Positions 57,208 through 64,000 of a stretch of DNA of 64,000 nt are shown piece after piece. Location of the stretch: NCBI GenBank assembly GCA_029976075.1, contig JARKNW010000050.1, forward strand, positions 38,367-102,366. The letters are read 5' to 3'. Source of the DNA: Pleomorphomonas sp. GTDB lineage: Bacteria; Pseudomonadota; Alphaproteobacteria; Rhizobiales; Pleomorphomonadaceae. Numbering within the stretch: position 1 is the stretch's first letter; each line of letters opens with the position of its first letter. The notes beneath the pieces were generated by a model that was not told the DNA's origin, searched no databases, and was given only the letters and a program-made list of their open reading frames with translations. The translations under genes were made by a program, and so were the position numbers.

Positions 57208-57501
57208 GGTCTTGTCCCGACCAGCAGACTGCTTTGCAACTGAACGGAGTTCTACGGGTGGAATTTATGTATTCACAGTTGAGCTAGCGACGCTGCCGTT
57301 GGTTACCCACACGCAACGGCACGCCGCGCAGCTCCACATGAAGGGGATCATGGGGAAGCATTTGCCTTTTTCCGCGAAATAGCGCCATTTATAACGTTAA
57401 TGGGCACAGTTGCCGCACATCTTGCAGATTAACTGTTATCTAGTAGCTTTCGCATATATTGTTCAGCTGCGTTGCAGGAGATTGCGCGTTCGGGGGAGCG
57501 A

Positions 57502-58539
57502 ATGATCAAGCTGTTGGCGATCGCTGGCCTGGCAATCAACGCCAGCCTTGCGACGCTTGCATTTGCAAGCGAGGCGACCGTGATTCACGTCGCCAGCACA
57601 TTCCCCCTCTCCTTGCCGCTCTTCTCCGAGGCTGTGGGGCGCATTAGCGAGCAAGTGGACAGCCTGACAGACGGGCAAGTCAAACTGGTGTTTCACGTGC
57701 CGGGCAATCTGGCACCTGTTTCCGACACCATGAACCGGGTGAGCACCGGCGAGATCAAGGCTGCATGGTCAACCGCCGGCCAGTTTTCGGGGCATGACAG
57801 CGCCTTCGAACTGCTGAGCTCCATTCCCTTCGGACCGCGATCAATCGAGTATATGGCCTGGATGTTCGAGGGTGGCGGGCTCACCCTGTCGCGGGAGCTG
57901 TTCACCAGTTACGGAATCCACAATGTGCCCTGCCTGGTCCTGCCGCCAGAAGGAGCTGGTTGGTTTTCCAAAGAGATCCGCAGCGTCGATGACCTGAAGG
58001 GGTTGCGCATCCGGTTCTTCGGCCTTGGTGGCCGTGTGATGAAGCGCCTTGGCGCAGTCGTCTTGCCGATCCCGCCCGGCGATATCGTCGACGCCATCAA
58101 GAGCGGCGAACTCGAAGCGGCCGAATACTCGCTTCCGTCCATGGATCTGACGTTGGGACTTCAGAACGTCGCAAATTACTACTACTTTCCGGGTTGGCAT
58201 CAACAATCTACCTTTTACGAACTCTACATCAACGACGCGACGTGGCGCGAGCTGACGCCAAAGCAGCAGGATACGATCGAGACCGTGTGCGCGGCGGTGA
58301 TGCGCGACGGGATCAGTCGGGCCGAGAGCATGCAGATGGACGCTCTCAATGAAATCAAGAAGCAGGGAATCAAGCTTCGTCGCTGGTCGCCGGAACTCAT
58401 GCTCACCTTCGAAGCAGCCTGGACGGCGGTGGCTGAGGAGGAGATGGCGCTCAACCCGAAGTTCAAGGAGATTTACAAATCTTACGAGCGGTTTCACGGC
58501 AACTATGAGGCCTGGAAGCGTTTCAGTTATCTTCACTGA
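57502..58539 (+). CDS. TRAP-type solute-binding protein (DctP family), orphan
   Basis: 345 residues. Signal peptide about 1-22 (MIKLLAIAGLAINASLATLA, then FAS). The mature protein has DctP family features: HVASTFPLSL, the VSTGEIKAAWS-type region, a DLKGLRIRFFGLGG motif that contains the ligand-contacting Arg, and NVANYYYFPGWHQQS. GGGGGAG precedes the ATG at 57502. The membrane partners DctQ/DctM are absent. Instead a GGDEF-EAL protein starts 36 bases downstream on the same strand, so this protein probably acts as a periplasmic sensor subunit rather than for uptake. Confidence 0.85.
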   Translation: MIKLLAIAGLAINASLATLAFASEATVIHVASTFPLSLPLFSEAVGRISEQVDSLTDGQVKLVFHVPGNLAPVSDTMNRVSTGEIKAAWSTAGQFSGHDSAFELLSSIPFGPRSIEYMAWMFEGGGLTLSRELFTSYGIHNVPCLVLPPEGAGWFSKEIRSVDDLKGLRIRFFGLGGRVMKRLGAVVLPIPPGDIVDAIKSGELEAAEYSLPSMDLTLGLQNVANYYYFPGWHQQSTFYELYINDATWRELTPKQQDTIETVCAAVMRDGISRAESMQMDALNEIKKQGIKLRRWSPELMLTFEAAWTAVAEEEMALNPKFKEIYKSYERFHGNYEAWKRFSYLH

Positions 58540-58574
58540 GCTCGCACAGGACTTGAGAGGAGAAGCCGAAGCTG

Positions 58575-61082
58575 ATGGGCTGGCATGAAGACCTGACGGG
58601 CAGAGTACGAGATACGAGCATTCGGACCAAGCTGTCCGGGGCGCTCGTTTTTGTTCTATTGCTGATCGCCATGGTCAGCGTACTGGGCGTTGCGCAAGTC
58701 GTTTCGGTCAACAAGGTCACGACGGAAATCCGCGAAGTCAGGTTGCCGCAAGTGGAGCTTCTGGAAAAGTTGCGACGCCTGGCCCTGCAGTACAACCTGG
58801 TTGTCATGCGGCGCCTGCAGGTCATCGACTATCGAAATCTCGCGGAAATCGACGCCAACCTCAGCGAGACAAGCCGAGAACTGAAAGAGGCCTCCACCAA
58901 CTTCAAGGCGACGATCAACTCGCCGGAAGAGCAACGCCTTTTCACGATCTTCGCTCACGCTTGGGAAATCTACCTTGCCTCACTCGAGCAGGTGAACGAC
59001 GCAGTCGAAAGCGGCGAGCTTGAGGAGGCAACAGAGTTTGCGAGCGGCACGACGCGCCTCCAATACCAGGCGGCAGTGTCGGAACTGGAAAACCTTATCG
59101 CATATGCCAAGGCGCAGTCGGAAGACGCCGCCTCACGCGCCTCAAGTGCCGTATCGCGCGCCATCGTCCAGTCGCTGCTTGTACTGGTAGTGGCCGGCAT
59201 GGCGGCTCTCGGGGCTATCGTGTGGGTCCAGCGCAACGTGTCCGGCCCACTCCGCAACGTGGCAAAAGCCATGCGGCGGCTGACTGTGGGGGACCATACG
59301 ACTCCCGTGCCCAAACCGACCCCGCGCGGAGATGAAATCGGCGTGCTGGTCATTGCACTCGCCGGCTACCGTGACGCACTGATTCACAGCCGCGAGTTTG
59401 CAAAGAATGCCGAGAGGGAATGGGAGCGCCTGAGAGCTGCCGTTGCCAACATGCCGGTGGGTCTGTCGATGTTCGATGGCTCCGACCAACTGATCATCTG
59501 CAACCGGATCTTCTGCGACATGTATGGCTTGCCGCCGGAAGACACGCTACGCGGCCGAACCTGCCACGAGATTTTTGCCGACGCCATGCAGCATGGGGGC
59601 GTCTACGCCTCGATTGAGGAGGTGCTGACAGAGACCAGCTCGAACAAGGACAAGACGAACCATCTGGTCTACGAGACCGGCGATGGGCGCATATTGGCCC
59701 TTGGCATTCAGTGCATCGCCGATGGCGGCTGGATCGCCATCCACGAGGACATCACCGCCCGCCGCCGCGTCGAGGAAAAAATCCGCCACATGGCGCGCCA
59801 TGACGCGCTCACCGATCTCGGAAACCGCGTTCTTTTTCGCGACAGCCTTGAAAACGCCCTGTCCACACTTGGAGACAAGGACAGCATTGCCGTTCTCTGT
59901 ATCGACCTCGATCGCTTCAAGAATGTGAATGACACGCTGGGCCATCCGGTCGGCGATATGCTTCTGCAGGCGGTTGCCGATCGCCTGAGGTCCTGCATCA
60001 GCCAGAACGACATCGCGGCCCGTTTTGGCGGTGACGAGTTTGCGATCATTCAGCTTGGGCCCGTCCAGCAACCCGAAGCCGCCAGCGACCTCGCCCGCCG
60101 CGTCGTCCGGATCATCGGCGAGCCCTACGAAATCGATGGCCAGCAGATCATAATCGGCGCCAGCGTGGGCATCGCCGTTGCTCCACTCGATGGCAGGAAT
60201 GCCGATACGCTGCTCAAGAATGCCGACATGGCGCTCTATAGTGCCAAGTCCGACGGTCGGGGTGTTTTCCGCTTCTTCCGCGACGAGATGAGCCTGCGCT
60301 CACAGACCCGGCGTTTGCTGGAACTGGAACTGCGTCGAGCCCTGATCGCCGAGGAGCTGTGTCTGCACTACCAGCCGATGTTCAACATGGAAAACAGGGA
60401 GATCGTCGGCTTCGAGGCGCTCCTGCGCTGGAACCACCCAACACGCGGCGTCGTCCCTCCAAACGACTTCATCTGGCTGGCCGAGGAAGTCGGGCTGATC
60501 ATCCCTATCGGCCAGTGGGTCATGGAGCAGGCCTGCCGCGATGCGGCGAACTGGCCCGATGACATCAGCATCGCCGTCAACGTCTCCCCGATGCAGTTCC
60601 GCGACAGGACATTTTCCGACCAGGTAGTGGCTGCGCTCGAAGCAACCGGTCTCGCGGCCCATCGCCTGGAAATCGAGATCACCGAGCGCGTACTGATAGC
60701 CGACACGCCAATGACCCTCGCCGTTCTGCAACGCCTGCACGAAATCGGCGTCCGCATTGCGATGGACGATTTCGGCACAGGCTATTCGAGCCTCAGTTAT
60801 CTGCGCCAGTTCCATTTCGATCGGATCAAAATCGATCGCTCCTTTGTCGCCGATCTCGGCGGGGATGATCAGCAATCGCTGGCAATCGTACGGGCGGTGG
60901 CAGGCCTGTCGTCGAGCCTTGACATCTCGACCACGGCGGAAGGCGTGGAGAGCGAACAGCAGTTCCAACGTCTGCTCGCAGAAGGCTGCGATACCGTACA
61001 AGGTTTTCTCCTGGGAATGCCCATCCCAGCCGAGGAGGTCGGTCGCATGTTTGCAGAAGGCAGCGCGATATCGGCGGCGTGA
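58575..61082 (+). CDS. HAMP-PAS-GGDEF-EAL cyclic di-GMP signalling protein
   Basis: 835 residues. Membrane helices at about 21-43 and 200-218 flank a helical periplasmic domain of the four-helix-bundle type (about 44-195). Then HAMP (about 219-270), a PAS-type domain (about 286-400), GGDEF (GGDEF intact at 485-489) and EAL (EALLRW at 614, DDFGTGYSS and the intact KIDRSFVADLGG). The inhibitory site before GGDEF reads S-Q-N-D, so the Arg is lost. Both catalytic centres look intact, so a bifunctional enzyme is possible. It is 36 bases after the TRAP-type binding protein gene, so the latter may act as its ligand-binding partner. Confidence 0.9.
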   Translation: MGWHEDLTGRVRDTSIRTKLSGALVFVLLLIAMVSVLGVAQVVSVNKVTTEIREVRLPQVELLEKLRRLALQYNLVVMRRLQVIDYRNLAEIDANLSETSRELKEASTNFKATINSPEEQRLFTIFAHAWEIYLASLEQVNDAVESGELEEATEFASGTTRLQYQAAVSELENLIAYAKAQSEDAASRASSAVSRAIVQSLLVLVVAGMAALGAIVWVQRNVSGPLRNVAKAMRRLTVGDHTTPVPKPTPRGDEIGVLVIALAGYRDALIHSREFAKNAEREWERLRAAVANMPVGLSMFDGSDQLIICNRIFCDMYGLPPEDTLRGRTCHEIFADAMQHGGVYASIEEVLTETSSNKDKTNHLVYETGDGRILALGIQCIADGGWIAIHEDITARRRVEEKIRHMARHDALTDLGNRVLFRDSLENALSTLGDKDSIAVLCIDLDRFKNVNDTLGHPVGDMLLQAVADRLRSCISQNDIAARFGGDEFAIIQLGPVQQPEAASDLARRVVRIIGEPYEIDGQQIIIGASVGIAVAPLDGRNADTLLKNADMALYSAKSDGRGVFRFFRDEMSLRSQTRRLLELELRRALIAEELCLHYQPMFNMENREIVGFEALLRWNHPTRGVVPPNDFIWLAEEVGLIIPIGQWVMEQACRDAANWPDDISIAVNVSPMQFRDRTFSDQVVAALEATGLAAHRLEIEITERVLIADTPMTLAVLQRLHEIGVRIAMDDFGTGYSSLSYLRQFHFDRIKIDRSFVADLGGDDQQSLAIVRAVAGLSSSLDISTTAEGVESEQQFQRLLAEGCDTVQGFLLGMPIPAEEVGRMFAEGSAISAA

Positions 61083-61231
61083 GCCCCTCCACGGGAAAAC
61101 GCGACGAGCTGCGCGCCGTTCCCATACGTCCTGCAAACAACGGCCTTTCAAAGGTTTCGCAGGTCGGACAGGCCAGCCGAAAGCCCCTTCCAGATGAGCA
61201 GTTTTCGGCCTACGCCAACGGTGCATCCGTC

Positions 61232-62326
61232 TCAACCTGCTCGATGCGCATCCTCAAGACTGTCGCCTCCAAAGACGTTCGAGCGAAGACTCTGGCGCTT
61301 TCGCCGCAGAAATGGCCTCACGACAAAAACCCAAGACGCGTAGGCTGCCACACAAGCCAAGACGAAGGTCAAGAGCAATGAGGATCCACGACCAACCAAA
61401 CCAATACTGACAAGTATATTTAGAACCAGCCCATGGTAAATATAGACGCCATAGGAGATATCGTTCCCCTTGAGAATTTTTGCGGAAATATCAGGGATGG
61501 TGTAGGCGAAAGAGACAACGGTAACGGCAAGCAGCAACAGGCTAAGGCAATCAAAGATTGGGTTCTTCGGCATGAGGAACACAAACACAATATAGAGGAT
61601 CACCCAGACGAATCCCTTTCCAACAAGAATTACTGCAAGTTTGGAAACGGATCGCTGTAGCAAAACTCCAGCCAGAAACAGGTAGAAATGGGTGAAGAAT
61701 GCATACTTCAGGAGCTGCGCTGTCCGCGTCTCGCTCGGAGTCAGCATATCTGGAAACAAGAAGCTTATCGTAAAGCCGACCGAAGAAAAGAAAATGAAAG
61801 AAAACAAAAGAAAAACATTTTCTGATATATTTGTCAGCCTTGAAAAATAGTACAGAACAGGAAGAACTATATAGAACTGCAACTCGACCGGGATCGTCCA
61901 CAGACTGCCGTTATAGGACCCGAAACCGAACCCCTTGAGGAAGTCGGGGGTGTAGATTCCTCCGAACATTTGCAGGAAAAACCACTTTACGGCACCCGCA
62001 CTCAGAAAACTGAACCCAAAGTAAGACGCAACGAGAACCGTCATCAACAAACAAACCCACAACCCAGGAAAGATCCGAAGAGCACGATTCCGAAAGTAGG
62101 AAAATATATCGTTGCTGCGTTCGAAAGAGGCGGAAACAAGAAACCCGGAAATAACGAAAAAAACGGGAACTCCCCGGAAATACCAGAGTTTGTCAGCCCA
62201 CGTAGGAAAATCGATATCAAGATGCGACTTGGCGTGGAATACCAATACTTCCGTCGCAGCGAGCAGTCGGAGCAAGTCAAAGTTATTCCGCCTGAACTCA
62301 AAATTTCCAACCGGGGAAGTTTCCAA
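61232..62326 (-). CDS. Acyltransferase 3 (OafA/NodX-type) membrane protein, AT-rich
   Basis: About 364 residues with around ten membrane helices. Acyltransferase_3 features are NFDLLRLLAATEVLVFHA (with the conserved His), RNRALRIFPGLWV, GSLWTIPVELQFYIVLPVLYYF and the later SYGVYIYHGLVLNIL. These enzymes O-acetylate surface glycans or lipids. The start is a TTG at 62326 with GGAGG five bases upstream; longer frames add nothing family-like. Codon use and composition are clearly more AT-rich than in neighbouring genes, so recent acquisition is likely. Confidence 0.85.
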   Translation of the reverse strand: METSPVGNFEFRRNNFDLLRLLAATEVLVFHAKSHLDIDFPTWADKLWYFRGVPVFFVISGFLVSASFERSNDIFSYFRNRALRIFPGLWVCLLMTVLVASYFGFSFLSAGAVKWFFLQMFGGIYTPDFLKGFGFGSYNGSLWTIPVELQFYIVLPVLYYFSRLTNISENVFLLFSFIFFSSVGFTISFLFPDMLTPSETRTAQLLKYAFFTHFYLFLAGVLLQRSVSKLAVILVGKGFVWVILYIVFVFLMPKNPIFDCLSLLLLAVTVVSFAYTIPDISAKILKGNDISYGVYIYHGLVLNILVSIGLVGRGSSLLLTFVLACVAAYASWVFVVRPFLRRKRQSLRSNVFGGDSLEDAHRAG

Positions 62327-62908
62327 ATTAGCCTCCGATGAAAGGCTCGCCAAGGCCCCGAGTAACTCAGAAATATTCAACCGCGAGTATGTGTGCGAGC
62401 AGGCAACTTGAGCACCATGTCGGCTATGGGACCAAGGAGCGTTGTAGCCTCCGCAAAGCCAAATGCAACATAGGTTCGTGGATGTCTGGTGTCGTCGCCT
62501 ACCTCGACCCGGCGCAGCATGGCATCCCGAGTCCTGAGACGGCAGGTTTGGGTAGGAAACACTCACAGAAGGGGGCACATCCTCCTTCTTGGGTTATTCA
62601 AACAAGGCGGCCGACCGGACAGATGTGTGACTCCCGAGGCCTTCGAGGTACCCCACAGGAACAGCCGCAATCAAAAGCGTCCAGGAGTTTTGACCAATGA
62701 GCGCTCCTCATTGGTCCGCCAGAACGTAGCAAGGGCGAACTCAGCTCCCTCGCATGTGACGGCTTGTACCTGTTCCATGGCTACTCGGTATGGCTGCAAA
62801 TCATACCCTTGGCAATAATCGGGATATTACTTTTGATGGTGTTTAACATGTGTAACAAAAATGCTACTTTTTACAACGGAGATGCAAGAGATAACGAGGG
62901 GCACCTGT
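62327..62908. other. Intergenic region between the acyltransferase and the small regulator
   Basis: About 580 bases with no convincing gene. Short frames exist but are Arg/Ser-rich and lack ribosome-binding sites. Around 62800-62880 it is AT-rich and should contain the promoter of the small regulator gene. Confidence 0.45.
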
Positions 62909-63220
62909 TTGGCAACACGCGCAACCATCACGCTATCACGAGCCGGCATTACTGCGCTTAACACCGCGCTATCGGGCGAAGAGGTTTCCACGAGCACCGC
63001 TGGTTATGCCGCCAGATCAGCCTTTCTTTTGCTCGCCGCCCTGCCATCCGGCACCTTCCGAGCGGACTTGTCGGCAACGGAACTCAGCGAGCTCTTGAGC
63101 ACGTCCCCAGCCCGTGTAAGCCAAGCACTGACGATCCTGGAGAACGCGGGCCTTATCAGCCGCGTAAAGGTTGGCAACCGGCACGACATCCGCATCAACC
63201 CCGCCCATTGCTGGCGATGA
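62909..63220 (+). CDS. Small winged-helix transcriptional regulator (ArsR/MarR-like), 103 aa
   Basis: The core has a winged-helix pattern (FRADLSATELSELLSTSPARVSQALTILENAGLISRVKVGNRHDIRINP), in the style of ArsR- or MarR-type regulators or phage/plasmid control proteins. A TTG at 62909 has GAGGGG seven bases upstream; an ATG at 62861 in the same frame lacks a ribosome-binding site. Target unknown; no metal-binding Cys pair. It is an isolated gene in a less GC-rich stretch. Confidence 0.6.
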   Translation: MATRATITLSRAGITALNTALSGEEVSTSTAGYAARSAFLLLAALPSGTFRADLSATELSELLSTSPARVSQALTILENAGLISRVKVGNRHDIRINPAHCWR

Positions 63221-63433
63221 AGCCAGATAGAGGGGTGCGGTTCCCGGTCGGCGACAAAGAGAGGCAGGAGTTTCGCCAGCGCTCGACCGCCGCACGCAGA
63301 GGTGAATGGCGCAAAGCCGGAATGGATGCACTTGGAGCTCGGACAGACGTCATCCATGCGGACGGGCCCGTCCGGCACAAGACACTGTTCGCCTAAGCAA
63401 GCCGGACAAAATATCCCGAAATCATGATGAGAA

Positions 63434-63509
63434 TGGTGGGCGGTGACGGTCTCGAACCGCCGACATCCAGTGTGTAAAACTGGCGCTCTACCAACTGAGC
63501 TAACCGCCC
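63434..63509 (-). tRNA. tRNA-Val (anticodon TAC)
   Basis: The complement folds as a standard tRNA: acceptor GGGCGGT paired with ACCGCCC, D-loop AGTTGGTA, anticodon loop TTTACAC with TAC at positions 34-36, and T-loop GGTTCGAGACC. The CCA end is encoded (63434-63436), so the mature tRNA body is 63437-63509. It follows hupB on the same strand, the usual arrangement in many alphaproteobacteria. Confidence 0.96.
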
Positions 63510-63690
63510 GGCACCACCGCCTTCAAAGGCGAGAGGCCCCTGCTCTACAGATTCGTCCGACCGTTTGCAAGGCCGGCATCCCAAACGATGCCCAGGGAAT
63601 GAGTAGAACAAAAATGGCGCGACCGTTGCCGGCCGCGCCGTTCAAATTCCCGCTGGCCCAAGCCCCATGGGCCTGGGCCAACCAAGGATA

Positions 63691-63966
63691 TCAGCCGTTG
63701 ACCGCGTCCTTGAGGCCCTTGCCCACGCGGAACTTCGGCTGCTTGGAAGCAGCGATCTTGAGCGGCTCGCCCGTCTGCGGGTTGCGACCCTCGGAAGCGG
63801 CGCGCTCGGTCACAACGAAGTTGCCGAAGCCGACGATGCGAACTTCATCGCCCGCCTTCAGCGCTTCGGTGATCGTCGCGAAGACCGCGTCGACGGCGGC
63901 ACCGGCCTGCGCCTTGTTGAGCGACGCCTTCTCGGCGACCTGCGTGACCAGATCGTTCTTGTTCAT
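63691..63966 (-). CDS. hupB: DNA-binding protein HU
   Basis: 91 residues, full length. It opens MNKNDLVTQVAEKASLNKAQ and has the beta-arm signature region GFGNFVVTERAASEGRNPQTGEPLKIAASKQPKFRVGKGLKDAVNG toward the C-terminus. HU bends and wraps DNA in the nucleoid. The gene lies upstream of tRNA-Val. The lon gene usually found before it would be beyond the right edge. Confidence 0.96.
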   Translation of the reverse strand: MNKNDLVTQVAEKASLNKAQAGAAVDAVFATITEALKAGDEVRIVGFGNFVVTERAASEGRNPQTGEPLKIAASKQPKFRVGKGLKDAVNG

Positions 63967-64000
63967 GTCGTGTCCCTTTGTCTGACTCTGTCGGTAGCGG

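Overview
The window reads as chromosomal DNA from a high-GC alphaproteobacterium, most likely of the order Hyphomicrobiales (Rhizobiales). The signs are LexA boxes of the GAAC-N7-GAAC type, a PcaQ-like LysR regulator, a DUF1127 gene joined to CCUCCUCCC-loop small RNAs, the hupB/tRNA-Val order, and small DUF3563-like proteins. I cannot name the genus from sequence alone. Nearly all of it is core chromosome; there is no phage, transposase or CRISPR array.

Layout. 1-900: the end of an exported-protein gene and a small putative DNA-binding protein. 923-8928 (minus): an OmpR-type regulator and sensor kinase followed by a seven-gene metabolic/export cluster (HAD phosphatase, class III aminotransferase, arginase-fold protein, SMR-like half transporter, alpha/beta hydrolase with a Cys nucleophile, FemAB/GNAT-like acyltransferase, second SMR-like half transporter). 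9.1-24 kb: housekeeping genes lexA, queA, a DUF47/Pit phosphate system, DUF817, two cyclophilins, coaD, gyrA, a nitroreductase and der-bamB-yfgM. 24.2-25.5 kb: NnrU and an L,D-transpeptidase. 26.25-26.8 kb: a DUF1127 gene and, right behind it, nine consecutive hairpins carrying the anti-Shine-Dalgarno-like motif CCTCCTCCC in their loops, followed by trmFO.

28.4-44.3 kb: a CHASE-GGDEF-EAL protein, DUF2087, nucleoside hydrolase, SLAC1/TDT transporter, beta-CASP nuclease-like protein, ModE, an MFS transporter, an RsmB-like methyltransferase, guaB, two HAD hydrolases, an unknown protein and mazG. 44.4-45.7 kb: three tandem tiny DUF3563-like genes, each with its own terminator. 45.9-54.7 kb: PhnP-like hydrolase, TatD, a palindromic tandem repeat, recG, PcaQ-like regulator, FrnE-like DsbA protein, glpX and hom. 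54.8-64 kb: an AlaC-type aminotransferase, CcdA, an orphan TRAP-type binding protein coupled to an HAMP-PAS-GGDEF-EAL protein, an AT-rich acyltransferase, a small winged-helix regulator, tRNA-Val and hupB.

The most notable system is the DUF1127 gene plus hairpin array (26255-26792). It matches the organisation of the Rhodobacter sphaeroides ccaF1-CcsR1-4 ('cuckoo' RNA) stress operon, but here it consists of nine very tightly packed hairpins whose last member also looks like the terminator. The second most interesting is the two-component-linked cluster at 923-8928, whose product I cannot name. Where a start codon was ambiguous I chose it by ribosome-binding site and family length; several unusual starts (CTG, TTG, possibly ATT) are noted.
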